Shown here piece by piece: positions 36,398 through 46,076 of a stretch of DNA of 64,000 nucleotides (positions are counted from its first letter, which is position 1; each line of letters starts with the position of its first letter). The notes beneath the pieces are model-generated. The model ran no database searches. It saw only the letters and a list, made by a program, of their open reading frames with translations, and had not been told where the DNA came from. The translations under genes were made by a program, and so were the position numbers. Source of the stretch: Solimonas marina (GTDB taxonomy: Bacteria; Pseudomonadota; Gammaproteobacteria; Nevskiales; Nevskiaceae); contig NZ_JAAVXB010000004.1 of the NCBI RefSeq assembly GCF_012241385.1, positions 62,001 to 126,000 of the forward strand, given 5' to 3'.

Positions 36398-37936
36398 ATG
36401 AGCCTGTTCGCTCCCGCCACCGACGCCGCGCATGTCATGCCGCAGGGACCGGAATCCCGGTCCCGCGGACTCGACTATGCGGGCTGGCTGCTGTATGCGA
36501 CGGCGCTGGTCTGGATTTCGCTGCTGTTGCCGGCCGATGCCTTCGAGCCGGGTTCGGCGAATTACGTGCTGGCGATCGGTGCGCTCGGTGTCTGGCGCTA
36601 CTCGCTGAGGGTCATCCACTTCGTGCGCGGCATGCTGTTCCTGCACCGCGAGTATCCGCGGCTGCGGCGTGAAGTGGAGGCGCTCGGCGAGGCGGCGGCA
36701 CCGTCGCATGTCTACCTGATGATCACCAGCTTCCGTATCGATGCGCAGACCACGGCCGACGTGTATCGCGCGACGATCGAGGAGGGCATGCGCTGTGGCT
36801 GGCCCTGCACGGTGATCGCCTCCATCGTCGAGATGAGCGACGAGCGCATCGTGCTCGATCTGTGGCGCCGCCTCGCGCCACCGGCCGACATGCGCCTGAA
36901 GATCGTGCGCATCCCCGGCACCGGCAAGCGTGACGGACTGGCGCAGGGCTTTCGCGCGATCTCGCGCGACATGCCGGACCCGGATGCGGTGGTCGCCGTC
37001 ATCGATGGCGACACCTTGCTCGAACCCGGCGTGGTGACCAAGACCGCACCGTTCTTCAAGGTGTTGCCGACCGTCGGTGGTCTGACCACCAACGAGTTCT
37101 GCAAGGTCGACGGCGGTTACGTCATGAGCGAGTGGCACAAGCTGCGCTTCGCGCAGCGCCACCTGAACATGTGCTCGATGGCGCTGACGCGCCGCGTGCT
37201 GACCTTGACCGGCCGCATGTCGCTGTTCCGCGCCACCATCGTGACCGACCCGGGCTTCATCGACGACGTGCAGAACGATCACCTCGAGCACTGGCGTCTC
37301 GGTCGCTTCAAGTTTCTGACCGGCGACGACAAGTCGAGTTGGTACAGCCTGATGCGGCTCGGCTGGGATACCTGGTATGTGCCTGATGCCGCGATCAGCA
37401 CCGTCGAGCATCCGCCCGATCGTAGTTTTTTGCGCGCCAGCCGCCAGCTGATGTTCCGGTGGTACGGCAATTCACTGCGCCAGAACGGCCGCGCGATGGG
37501 CCTGGGTCCGTCGCGTCTGGGCTGGTTCACGTACTACGTGTTGCTCGACCAGCGCATCCTGATGTGGACCGGTCTGCTCGGTCTGGCACTGGCCATCGCT
37601 GCCAGCGTGAAGTTCGGCAGCATCATGTTCTTGGTCAGCTTCGCACTGTGGGTCGGACTCACGCGTTTGTTGATGAGCTGGCTGCTGCTGCTGTCCGGTC
37701 ATCCGATCGGACCGGCCTTTCCGCTGCTGCTGTACTACAACCAGATCGTCGGCTCGATCGTGAAGATCCACGTGTCGTTCCGCCTCGATCAGCAGTCCTG
37801 GACGCGGCAGAAGACCAAGCTGGCCGCCAGCGGCAATGCTTTCCAGACGCGCTTCAACTGGTGGTCGTCTTATCTGCTGATGTTTGCCGCCGTGAGCGTG
37901 TTCGCGGCAATCGTCCTGTCAATGGTGGAGCTCTGA
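36398..37936 (+). CDS. alg8: Alginate polymerase, GT2 mannuronan synthase Alg8 (512 aa)
   Basis: Inner-membrane glycosyltransferase that polymerises mannuronate from GDP-mannuronate and, with Alg44, moves the chain to the periplasm. Two N-terminal TM segments (about 27-65), cytosolic GT2 domain with D203-G-D205 (VIDGDT), TGDDKSSWY, the product-site motif QLMFRW at 350-355, then several TM helices ([32 protein letters not shown]) and the conserved [11 protein letters not shown] cytosolic turn. Sits 17 nt after algD. Confidence 0.97.
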   Translation: MSLFAPATDAAHVMPQGPESRSRGLDYAGWLLYATALVWISLLLPADAFEPGSANYVLAIGALGVWRYSLRVIHFVRGMLFLHREYPRLRREVEALGEAAAPSHVYLMITSFRIDAQTTADVYRATIEEGMRCGWPCTVIASIVEMSDERIVLDLWRRLAPPADMRLKIVRIPGTGKRDGLAQGFRAISRDMPDPDAVVAVIDGDTLLEPGVVTKTAPFFKVLPTVGGLTTNEFCKVDGGYVMSEWHKLRFAQRHLNMCSMALTRRVLTLTGRMSLFRATIVTDPGFIDDVQNDHLEHWRLGRFKFLTGDDKSSWYSLMRLGWDTWYVPDAAISTVEHPPDRSFLRASRQLMFRWYGNSLRQNGRAMGLGPSRLGWFTYYVLLDQRILMWTGLLGLALAIAASVKFGSIMFLVSFALWVGLTRLLMSWLLLLSGHPIGPAFPLLLYYNQIVGSIVKIHVSFRLDQQSWTRQKTKLAASGNAFQTRFNWWSSYLLMFAAVSVFAAIVLSMVEL

Positions 37937-37985
37937 CGCGCCGCCGCTTCCCCCGATCAAGAAATTTCTCCTGAAGGAACCAGCC

Positions 37986-39224
37986 ATGGATGACGGAATT
38001 CCTCCCAATGTCGTGCACGAAGCCGAGGCCCAGCGCCAGCACCCGCGCGTTCGCGTGCCGGGCACCGTGCATGTCGCGCGCGGCGGCAGCGAGGTTCGCT
38101 ACACGCTGCACGATCTTTCGGCCGGCGGTCTGAGCTTCACGGTCACCGACGATGCAGCGTTCAAGGTTGGCGACGTCTGCCGCGCTCGGCTCGCATTCAC
38201 GATCTCACCCGTGGCGATCGTACTGCCGGTGACTTTGCAGGTGCGCAATGTCAGCGCCGACGGCAAGCGGGTCGGCGTGCAGTTCCAGAACCTCGGTGCC
38301 CGCGAGATCGCGGTGCTGCGCCAGGTCATCGGCGGCACGCTCGCCGGTGAGCTGGTCGGCACCGGCGACGTGATCACGGCGCTGTCGCGTGACAGCTTCA
38401 CCAAGTCCCGCCCGGTGCAGCCGTCCAATGTCGGCCTCAGCGGCAAGGCGCGGACCAAGGCCGTGTCGACGACCGTGGCGATGCTGGTGGTCGGCGTCAT
38501 CGCATTCTTCTATGCGGTCGGCAAGCTGTACGCGATGGCCTTTGTCACGCGAGCGTCGGCAGCCAAGATCGCGGCGCCGAGCTTCAACGTGACGATGCCG
38601 CGCGACGGCACCTTCTTCAGCCTGGTGCCGGCCGATGGGGTGATCAAGAAGGGGCAGCCGCTCGGTTCGTTCCAGGCGGCGATGCTCGACGTCGTGCAGT
38701 CGAACCTCGGCGACATGCATCTGTCGCCGGACCAGCTGGCGGCGTTGATGGGCGACCAGCTCAAGGGCACGTTGACCAGCCCGTGCAACTGCAAGGTCCA
38801 GCAGACCTATGCGGTGGACGGGCAGTTCGCCAACCGCGGTCAGGCGCTGTTCGAACTGGTGCCGACCGATGCGACACCGTATGTGTTGGCGCGCTTCCGC
38901 TTCAACGAGATCGACGATCTGCCGATCGGCAAGACCGTCGCGTTCACGATTTCCGGTGACGGCGGGACGCGTTACGGCAAGGTCGAGGATGTGCGTTTGC
39001 TGTCGCCGGCCGGTGACGCCGGTGCAACCGACGCGCGCGGCCTCACCAATCAGGGCGCGGTGGCCGACGTCATCGTCAAGATCAAGCCGGACCATCCGTT
39101 GGCGGCCGATCTGATCAACCGGCCGGTTGACGTGCAGCTCGGCGGTGACGCCGCGCTGTCGAGCAGGATCGCGGCGATCGGCGACTTCTTCACGAAGCGC
39201 GACGGACAGGCTGGCAAGGCATGA
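37986..39224 (+). CDS. alg44: Alginate synthase c-di-GMP receptor Alg44 (412 aa)
   Basis: PilZ domain followed by a TM helix and a periplasmic membrane-fusion-like domain. The c-di-GMP residues are intact: R17-QHP-R21 and D43-L-S45 in HDLSAGG, at nearly the same numbers as in Pseudomonas (R17, R21, D44, S46). TM about 160-180 (TKAVSTTVAMLVVGVIAFFYAVGKLY); the rest resembles HlyD-type beta-barrel segments. AAGGA precedes the ATG. Alginate synthesis is therefore expected to depend on c-di-GMP. Stop overlaps algK (ATGA). Confidence 0.96.
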   Translation: MDDGIPPNVVHEAEAQRQHPRVRVPGTVHVARGGSEVRYTLHDLSAGGLSFTVTDDAAFKVGDVCRARLAFTISPVAIVLPVTLQVRNVSADGKRVGVQFQNLGAREIAVLRQVIGGTLAGELVGTGDVITALSRDSFTKSRPVQPSNVGLSGKARTKAVSTTVAMLVVGVIAFFYAVGKLYAMAFVTRASAAKIAAPSFNVTMPRDGTFFSLVPADGVIKKGQPLGSFQAAMLDVVQSNLGDMHLSPDQLAALMGDQLKGTLTSPCNCKVQQTYAVDGQFANRGQALFELVPTDATPYVLARFRFNEIDDLPIGKTVAFTISGDGGTRYGKVEDVRLLSPAGDAGATDARGLTNQGAVADVIVKIKPDHPLAADLINRPVDVQLGGDAALSSRIAAIGDFFTKRDGQAGKA

Positions 39225-41413
39225 AATCCGTGCAACGCACCGGTTTGCCGGCGCGCGGCCTGATCCCGGTCGCGGTGGCGGCCTTGGTCTTCGGTGTCGG
39301 CTTCGACGCCTGGGGCTACGGCAACCATCTCGACAAGAACGGCGAGGGCGTGCTGGTCCACGGCGCCCAGGGACTGCCCGATATCGACCGAGGGCAGGAG
39401 GCGGCCAGGGAAGGCCGCCTCCAGGACGCGGAGACGGATCTCAAACCACTCGCCCAGCGCGGCTACGTCGAAGCGCAGATTTCGCTGGCCAAGCTCTATG
39501 TGAACGTCGGCACGCCCGACCGGATTCGCGATGCGATCGGCTGGCTGCGCACCGCGCGCAGCCGTGATCCGCTCGATACCGAAGTCCCGCTCGGCCGACT
39601 GCTCGCCGAGCAAGCCGACGATGCGTCGATCGCCGAAGGCGAAAAGCTGCTGGACAACGCCTGGCAAAAGCGCCGCGATCCGGATGCACTTGCCGGTCTG
39701 CTCCGTCTGTACACGGATCACCCTGAACTTGACACCGGCCACCGCGCCGCCGCGCTCGTCGCGCAGGCCGAGAAGATTCCGCTGGCCAACGTGCAGTCGT
39801 CGGTGATCGGCTGGTATCGCAGCACGCGTGCGGTCGACGACCATGAGCGCAAGCTGGCGGTGCTGTGCACGCGCTGGGTCGACTCGGTACCGGAGTGCTA
39901 TGTCGATCTGGCGCGCAACGCGCGCGTTGCCGAAGACACCCCCTATCTCAAGCAGCTGGTGGCCGACGGCAGCCGCAAGTACGACGACGGCATTGTCACG
40001 CCGGATACGCTGGCGTCGCTGGCGCGCGTTCTGGTGGTGCCGATCCGTGGCGCGGCCGCCGGCCAGGGCGATGACGAGGATGAGGACGAGCCGGCGCCGG
40101 CGGTCAAGGTGTCCGACGTCACTGAAGACCCGGACGAACACAGCGAGGCGACTCTGCTGTCGCCGGGTCCGCAACAGGCGGCGCTGGCCTGCACACGCGT
40201 GCAGTTGACGCCGACGCAGACCGCGTCGTCGCCGAGCACGCCGGTGGCCGCCGGCCCGGCCGCACAGACGGACTTGGCCAACGCGCTGCTGAAGAAGATG
40301 CTCAATGGCCCGGACGAGTCGCCGGTGCTGGCCGCCAGCGTCGTCACGCGCTACAGCTATCTGCTGCCGAACACCGATATCGAGACGCCGCTCAAGCAGG
40401 CCGCAGCCCGTGGCGACGCACAGGCGCAGTTGGCGCTCGGACAGCTGTACATGATCGGCGCGCGTGCCCAGCGTGATCCGCAGCGCGCCTTGCGTGCGCT
40501 GCTGGATGCCGCGCAACAGCCGGATACCGCGATCAAGGCGCACTATCTGCTCGGCCGGCTGTACGCCTATGGCTATCTGGGCGAGAGCGAGCCGCTGTTG
40601 GCCGCGCAGTATCTGATGTGGTCGGCGCGGCGCGGCTATGCTTCGGCCGATCGTGCCCTGGCGCGTCTGTTCGTCAACGGCAAGGGCGTCTGCCCCAATC
40701 TCGAGAACGCTTACGTCTTCGCTCGTCTCGGTGCGGAAGGCGGCAGTGCATCGAGCGCGCAGCTCGAGCAGCAGATTGCGGCGCGGCTGCCGGCGGTGCA
40801 GATGGCGCAGGCGCAGAAGATGTATGTGGCCGAGTCGCAGGCGCGGCCTTCGGCTTATCAGATCCCGCAGACCCTGCTGGCGCGGGCCCAGGCTGATGCC
40901 GCCTCTGAAGACATTGACGCCGTTGCGGACGACGCCGGCACGAGCGGCTTCGTCGCCGCGGCACAGCCGCAGCCGTCGCCAGCCATGCCCGTGTCGGCGC
41001 CGGCGCCGGCACCGGCCGCGGAACCGCAGCGGCAGGTGAGCGATGCGACGCCGGTCCGCCATGCGTCGGCGGCGGTCGACGTCGCCAATACGGCGCCGCC
41101 AAGCCCGTCGCCGACGATGGCGCCTGTCGCGCTGCGCATGGACGAAACGCCGACGCTGGCGCGCGCGCCGGCCAAGGCCCGGGTCGCCGACGAGACGGCA
41201 TCGCCCGATGCGCGGCCGCCAGCGCCGCCGGTGCATGAAATCCAGCTCTCGCATACCCCCTCGTCGGATCCGGCAGTGCGCCGCTTGCTCGAGGGCCTGC
41301 GCGTTTCGACGACGGCGGAGACCCGCCCTGATTCGAGTGCGTCCGCGACTTCCGCGGATGCCACGCAGCCGATGGCTGCCGAAACCTCGACCGCTTCCCG
41401 AACCGAACAATGA
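39221..41413 (+). CDS. algK: Alginate export TPR/Sel1 scaffold AlgK, non-lipidated and extended (730 aa)
   Basis: Periplasmic scaffold that positions AlgE. Sel1-like repeats (AQISLAKLYVNVGT, AQLALGQLYMIGARAQRD, AHYLLGRLYAYGYLGESEPLLAAQYLMWSARRGYASADRALARLFVNGKG) align with Pseudomonas AlgK. Three oddities: the lipid-attachment cysteine of CAGLPD is replaced (AQGLPD here); an acidic low-complexity insert fills about 281-350 (GDDEDEDEPAP); and a Pro/Ala-rich tail of about 165 residues follows residue 563. Pseudomonas AlgK is about 475 aa, so this is far longer. The N-terminus has a signal-anchor-like hydrophobic segment at 12-32. ATGA overlaps at both ends. Confidence 0.92.
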   Translation: MKSVQRTGLPARGLIPVAVAALVFGVGFDAWGYGNHLDKNGEGVLVHGAQGLPDIDRGQEAAREGRLQDAETDLKPLAQRGYVEAQISLAKLYVNVGTPDRIRDAIGWLRTARSRDPLDTEVPLGRLLAEQADDASIAEGEKLLDNAWQKRRDPDALAGLLRLYTDHPELDTGHRAAALVAQAEKIPLANVQSSVIGWYRSTRAVDDHERKLAVLCTRWVDSVPECYVDLARNARVAEDTPYLKQLVADGSRKYDDGIVTPDTLASLARVLVVPIRGAAAGQGDDEDEDEPAPAVKVSDVTEDPDEHSEATLLSPGPQQAALACTRVQLTPTQTASSPSTPVAAGPAAQTDLANALLKKMLNGPDESPVLAASVVTRYSYLLPNTDIETPLKQAAARGDAQAQLALGQLYMIGARAQRDPQRALRALLDAAQQPDTAIKAHYLLGRLYAYGYLGESEPLLAAQYLMWSARRGYASADRALARLFVNGKGVCPNLENAYVFARLGAEGGSASSAQLEQQIAARLPAVQMAQAQKMYVAESQARPSAYQIPQTLLARAQADAASEDIDAVADDAGTSGFVAAAQPQPSPAMPVSAPAPAPAAEPQRQVSDATPVRHASAAVDVANTAPPSPSPTMAPVALRMDETPTLARAPAKARVADETASPDARPPAPPVHEIQLSHTPSSDPAVRRLLEGLRVSTTAETRPDSSASATSADATQPMAAETSTASRTEQ

Positions 41414-42840
41414 AAAGAACAAGCCACAGCGTCTCTGCCATTCCTTCTTCTCGCTCGATGTGGCCGCTGGCGATTGCCGCGGCATTCAGCCTGTCCGCAC
41501 CGCTGGCTGCGCACGCCATGGATTTCGAGTGGCGCCTCAAGGCGACCGCCGCGGGCGTTGCCGACAGCGGCCGCGATCTGGGTCTCAACGACGCGAGCGA
41601 CACGCGCGAGGCCTATGTCGACGTCACGCCGTGGATGCACGTGCAGTTCTCCCCCGATTGGGCCGGCTTCGTGCGGGTGCGTGGGTACGCGCCGACCGGC
41701 CGTCTGCTGCAACCGGGCGATGACGACAACAACGAATCGGCGACCAAGAAGGCCTTTGTCGGACTCAAGGAGGCGTGGATCGAATATGGCGGCTTGACCA
41801 GCTATCCGGGCGAAACCCTGCGGATCGGTCGCCAGCGGATTCGCAATGACGACACGCAGTTCTTCGATGAAGACATTGATGCCGCACGCTGGATCTTCGA
41901 CACGACACTGCTGCAGGCCGATCTCGGTGTCGCCCATCAGTTCGATACCTATCGAACCGACAACATCGATCTGCCGCAGGAGCAGGATCACCGTACCTAC
42001 GCCTTTGGCAGCCTCGCGTATGACTGGCGCGCACACCAGCGTGTCGGCATGCGTGTGGTCTATGCCGGCGACGACAATCATCTGCCTGACGCTGGCGAGC
42101 CGGTCGATACCAGTAAACGGCTGACCAAATCCAAGCAGGCCTGGATCAACGTCTACTTCGACGATCATCCGTACGACTGGCGCGATCAGCAGGCCGTGTC
42201 GTACTGGCTGCAGGGTACGTACCTGACCGGCTCTCGCGACAGCGTCAGCTACGACCCGGTGACCGGTCTGGTGACGACGAGCAATGACGGCGCCAACGTC
42301 GACGCCTGGGAGGGCGAGGGCGGCCTTCGCGCCAAGCTCAATCAGAACGTGCAGGCCGGTGTCGCGGTCGCGCACAGCGGTGGCGGCGGCAAGGCGCAAT
42401 ACGAGCAGACCGGCACGCAGAGCAATTATTCGCGGTTCACCGGTACGCGCTCGCAAATCTATCGCTTCAACGACGCGTTCCGCCCCGAACTCGGCAACCT
42501 GCAGGCGGCCACGGCCTTCGTCTCCGCCAGTGGCGGCCAGTGGGATGGCAGCGTCGTCTACAACAAGTTGCGCCGTCCCGACGATCGCGCGCCGGTCGTC
42601 AGCGATGCGCTGAGCGTGACGCCGAGCGTCCGCGATCATGACCTGGGCCAGGGCGTCGATGTCGTCGTCACGCGTTACTTCGATCTGTCCGGCGCCGGCG
42701 GTGCAACCGCCTACACGCCGGACGATACCGGCGACAGCTCGGTGCGCCTGCGTGCGTCGTGGTTCGATCCGGGCAAGGCCTACGGCAGCGACGCCAAGAA
42801 CGAATATCGCATCCTGATGGAGTTCACGCTGTGGTACTGA
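41410..42840 (+). CDS. algE: Alginate outer-membrane porin AlgE (476 aa)
   Basis: Outer-membrane beta-barrel that secretes alginate. Signal peptide to about residue 37 (AAAFSLSAPLAAHA), then barrel strands with AlgE-type blocks: VDVTPWMHVQFSPDWAGFVRVRGYAPTGR, LKEAWIEYGGLTSYPGETLRIGRQRIRNDDTQFFDEDIDAARWIFDTTLLQADLGVA, and the terminal strand EYRILMEFTLWY ending in an aromatic residue. Length near Pseudomonas AlgE (490). Start overlaps algK stop (ATGA). Confidence 0.96.
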   Translation: MKRTSHSVSAIPSSRSMWPLAIAAAFSLSAPLAAHAMDFEWRLKATAAGVADSGRDLGLNDASDTREAYVDVTPWMHVQFSPDWAGFVRVRGYAPTGRLLQPGDDDNNESATKKAFVGLKEAWIEYGGLTSYPGETLRIGRQRIRNDDTQFFDEDIDAARWIFDTTLLQADLGVAHQFDTYRTDNIDLPQEQDHRTYAFGSLAYDWRAHQRVGMRVVYAGDDNHLPDAGEPVDTSKRLTKSKQAWINVYFDDHPYDWRDQQAVSYWLQGTYLTGSRDSVSYDPVTGLVTTSNDGANVDAWEGEGGLRAKLNQNVQAGVAVAHSGGGGKAQYEQTGTQSNYSRFTGTRSQIYRFNDAFRPELGNLQAATAFVSASGGQWDGSVVYNKLRRPDDRAPVVSDALSVTPSVRDHDLGQGVDVVVTRYFDLSGAGGATAYTPDDTGDSSVRLRASWFDPGKAYGSDAKNEYRILMEFTLWY

Positions 42841-44603
42841 AACGACGCGTTCAGACCTGGCTGCTGGCGCTGTGCTGCGCGCTGCTGTGCGGCGCTGCGA
42901 CCGCCAAGGCGGCTGCGCCTGTCAGTCAGGGCGAACACGGCGATGCCTCGCCGGACGAGCCGGCCGTGCAAGTTCCGGACGTGCCGGACAACCCCGGCAC
43001 CAACGGTGAACCCGTCACCAGTCGTCACGACGCCGCCAAGTCGGACGAGGAAATGCTCGACGCCGACGAGGACGATCCGGGTGAGCGCTACCAGACCGAC
43101 GGCTCCGATCAGGACGACGAATCGGACCAGACCGCGGCCAAGTTGGCCGAGGCCTCGAAGCGGCCGTATGTGGTCGACGTCGTCAACGGTGCATCGCTGA
43201 TGATTCCACCGCCGAAGCTGCCGAGTCTCGATCGCTATACGCCGGCCAATGCGATGGCCAAGATCGACAAGTCCAAGCGTGGTCACGCCGAAGTACATAG
43301 CGTGCTCGACGAACTGGTCTTCAAAGGCTTCATGGGCCGCGACCAGCGGATGCGCGATTGGGCAGCACGGCAACGCTCGTTGCCGAAGGCGATTTTCATC
43401 CACGGCTATATGACGCCCAAGGACATCGCGCGCCAGGTGCCGAAGCAGTACTTCCAGGAAATGGCCAAGGGGGTTTACGTCGCGCGTCTGCCGATCGATG
43501 TGCGACCCGGCGCGACGCTGCACATCGACGATTCGGTTTCCGACTTCCGCTTGTCGATCAACCGCGGCGCGTTTCTCGTCAACGAGGGCGAGCTGTTCAT
43601 CACCGGCGCGCGAGTGCGCGGCTGGAACGAAGTCAAGAATGCACCTGCGACCTTCGTCGACAAGCATGACTTCCGGCCGTTCATCGTGTCGTGGGGCGGC
43701 TCGCAGACCTACATCATCAAGAGCGTAGTCGCCAACCTCGGTTACGCCGCGTCGAAGTCCTATGGCGTGTCGATCTCGCAGTTCTCACCGTCGATCGCGC
43801 CGAAGATGAACCGCCCCGAGCCGACCGGCTGGTTGCTCGACTCGGAGTTCTACGACAACTGGTATGGCTTCTACTGTTACGAGGCCGAAGACGTGGTGAT
43901 TCGCGGCAACACCTATCACGACAACATCAAATACGGCATCGATCCTCACGACCGCTCCAAACGGCTGATCATCGCGCAGAACAAGGCGTACAACACCAAG
44001 GAAAAGCACGGCATCATCGTCTCGCGCGAGGTTGATGACAGCTGGATCTTCGACAACGATTCCTACGACAACCATCTGTCCGGCATCGTCGTCGACCGTA
44101 ACAGCGTCAACAATGTAGTGGCCGAAAACCGCGTGTACCGCAATCATTCGGACGGCATCACGATCTATGAAAGTCCGCGCACGCTGATCTGGAAGAACCT
44201 GTCGAGCGGCAACTTGCGTCACGGCATTCGCGTGCGCAACAGCACCAATATGCGTCTGTACGGCAACGTCGCGGTCGGCAACGGCCTGTCCGGCATCTAC
44301 GGCCATATCAAGGATCTGCATGGCACCGGCCGTAACCTCGCACTCGACCCGTTCCATGAACGCGTGTCGATGACGGTGGTCGGCGGTCAGCTGGTGTCGA
44401 ACGGTTCGGCGCCGATCGGGATCGACCAGCCGCTCAGCCTCGAGCTCTACAACGTCGACATGCGCGCGCCGCAACGCGATCTCGGTATCAAGTTCACCGG
44501 CATTCTCGGCAAGCACCAGGAAAAGGTGCTGGACGTGCTGATGCGCCAGAAGAAGGCAGTCATCCTGCGGCCGGCCGACGAGGCCGTGGCCAGTTCGAAA
44601 TAG
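42831..44603 (+). CDS. algG: Mannuronan C5-epimerase AlgG (590 aa)
   Basis: Periplasmic epimerase converting mannuronate to guluronate in the polymer. Start is GTG at 42831, inside the end of algE, with GGAG 8 nt upstream; an upstream ATG at 42759 would bury the signal peptide (TWLLALCCALLCGAATAKA). The right-handed beta-helix repeats (VVIRGNTYHDNIKYGIDPHD, LIIAQNKAYNTKEKHGIIVS, NNVVAENRVYRNHSDGITIYES) include the catalytic D371-P-H-D374. An acidic stretch at about 72-101 (SDEEMLDADEDDPGER...) is extra compared with Pseudomonas AlgG (543 aa). Confidence 0.95.
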   Translation: MVLKRRVQTWLLALCCALLCGAATAKAAAPVSQGEHGDASPDEPAVQVPDVPDNPGTNGEPVTSRHDAAKSDEEMLDADEDDPGERYQTDGSDQDDESDQTAAKLAEASKRPYVVDVVNGASLMIPPPKLPSLDRYTPANAMAKIDKSKRGHAEVHSVLDELVFKGFMGRDQRMRDWAARQRSLPKAIFIHGYMTPKDIARQVPKQYFQEMAKGVYVARLPIDVRPGATLHIDDSVSDFRLSINRGAFLVNEGELFITGARVRGWNEVKNAPATFVDKHDFRPFIVSWGGSQTYIIKSVVANLGYAASKSYGVSISQFSPSIAPKMNRPEPTGWLLDSEFYDNWYGFYCYEAEDVVIRGNTYHDNIKYGIDPHDRSKRLIIAQNKAYNTKEKHGIIVSREVDDSWIFDNDSYDNHLSGIVVDRNSVNNVVAENRVYRNHSDGITIYESPRTLIWKNLSSGNLRHGIRVRNSTNMRLYGNVAVGNGLSGIYGHIKDLHGTGRNLALDPFHERVSMTVVGGQLVSNGSAPIGIDQPLSLELYNVDMRAPQRDLGIKFTGILGKHQEKVLDVLMRQKKAVILRPADEAVASSK

Positions 44604-44618
44604 GGAGCGCGACACCCC

Positions 44619-46058
44619 ATGGTCTTCTCGTCCAACGTCTTTCTGTTTCTGTTCTTGCCCTTGTTTCTGGCGGTCTACTATCTGACGCCCAACCGAGGCC
44701 GCCTGCGCAACTATGTGGTGTTGACCGGGTCATATCTGTTCTACGCCTGGTGGCGCGTCGACTTTCTGTTGCTGTTCGCCGGGGTCACGGCGTGGAATTA
44801 CATCGTCGGCATGGGCATTGCGCGCAACGGCCGGACCAGTGCGATGGCCAAGCGGTGGTTGCTCGCTGGCGTGATCGTCGATCTGGCGACGCTCGCGTAT
44901 TTCAAATATGCCAACTTCGGGGTCGGCAGTTTCAACGCGATGCTCGAAGGCATGGGCATGCCGCCGTTCGAGTTCGCGCATGTGATCCTGCCGATCGGCA
45001 TCTCGTTCTACACCTTCGAGTCGATCAGCTACATCGTCGACGTCTATCGTGGCGACGTCGAGGCCACGCGGCATCCGGTCGACTTTGCGACCTTCATCGC
45101 CTTGTTTCCGCATCTGATCGCCGGGCCGGTATTTCGCTACAAGGACCTGGCCGACCAGTTCGAACATCGCGAGCACAGCGTCGCGCTGTTCGGGCAGGGC
45201 GCGCTGCGCTTCATGCAGGGCTTCATCAAGAAGGTCTTCATCGCCGACTCGATCGAACCGCTGGTCAGTCACGCCTTTTCGCTGGCGCATCCCACCACGG
45301 CCGATGCCTGGCTGGGGGCATTCGCCTACACGATCCAGCTGTATTTCGACTTCTCCGGTTACAGCGACATGGCGATCGGTCTCGGCCTGATGATGGGCTT
45401 CCGCTTCGTCGAGAACTTCAACCAGCCCTACATCAGCCAGAGCATCACCGAGTTCTGGCGCCGCTGGCACATGAGCCTGTCGAGCTGGCTGCGTGACTAT
45501 CTCTACATCTCGCTCGGTGGCAACCGCGGCGGCACCGGCAAGACCTATCGCAATCTGTTCCTGACCATGCTGCTCGGCGGCTTGTGGCACGGCGCCAACT
45601 GGACCTTTCTGCTTTGGGGCGCCTGGCATGGCGCGATCCTCTGTGTCGAGCGTGTGATGGGCGTCAAGGCCAATGTGCAGGGCTTCAAGCTTTGGCGCTG
45701 GGCGCCGACTTTCCTGTTCGTGGTGGTGGGCTGGGTGATGTTCCGCGCCGAAAGCGTCGGCACTGCACTCGACTTCTACGGCGCGATGTTCAGCTTCAGT
45801 GGTGGTGGCCTGTCGGATATTTATCGCAGCTCGATCACACAGTTGCAGCTGGTGACGCTGGCGGCCGGCATCGTCGTCTGCATCGTCCGTGGTGCGATGG
45901 TCATTGAACAACACCAGGGTGCGCCACGGCCGCCGCTGCGTCCGATGCGCCAGCGCCTGACGGCTGCCGCGCAGTTGCTGATCTGGCCACTGTTCCTGCT
46001 CGCGGTGCTGAAGCTGTCGGCGCAAAGCTATTCGCCGTTCCTCTACTTCCAGTTCTGA
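44619..46058 (+). CDS. algI: Alginate O-acetyltransferase, MBOAT protein AlgI (479 aa)
   Basis: Inner-membrane MBOAT protein thought to pass acetyl groups across the membrane for alginate acetylation. Opening MVFSSNVFLFLFLPLFLAVYYL, multiple TM helices, FPHLIAGPVFRYKDL, FDFSGYSDMAIGLGLMMGFRFVENFNQPY, and the catalytic H324 in LLGGLWHGANWTFLLWGAWHG (H322 in Pseudomonas). Slightly shorter than Pseudomonas AlgI (520) at the C-terminus. Follows algG directly by 15 nt; in Pseudomonas algX and algL come between. Confidence 0.96.
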   Translation: MVFSSNVFLFLFLPLFLAVYYLTPNRGRLRNYVVLTGSYLFYAWWRVDFLLLFAGVTAWNYIVGMGIARNGRTSAMAKRWLLAGVIVDLATLAYFKYANFGVGSFNAMLEGMGMPPFEFAHVILPIGISFYTFESISYIVDVYRGDVEATRHPVDFATFIALFPHLIAGPVFRYKDLADQFEHREHSVALFGQGALRFMQGFIKKVFIADSIEPLVSHAFSLAHPTTADAWLGAFAYTIQLYFDFSGYSDMAIGLGLMMGFRFVENFNQPYISQSITEFWRRWHMSLSSWLRDYLYISLGGNRGGTGKTYRNLFLTMLLGGLWHGANWTFLLWGAWHGAILCVERVMGVKANVQGFKLWRWAPTFLFVVVGWVMFRAESVGTALDFYGAMFSFSGGGLSDIYRSSITQLQLVTLAAGIVVCIVRGAMVIEQHQGAPRPPLRPMRQRLTAAAQLLIWPLFLLAVLKLSAQSYSPFLYFQF

Positions 46059-46076
46059 AAAAACGGGATTTTACGA

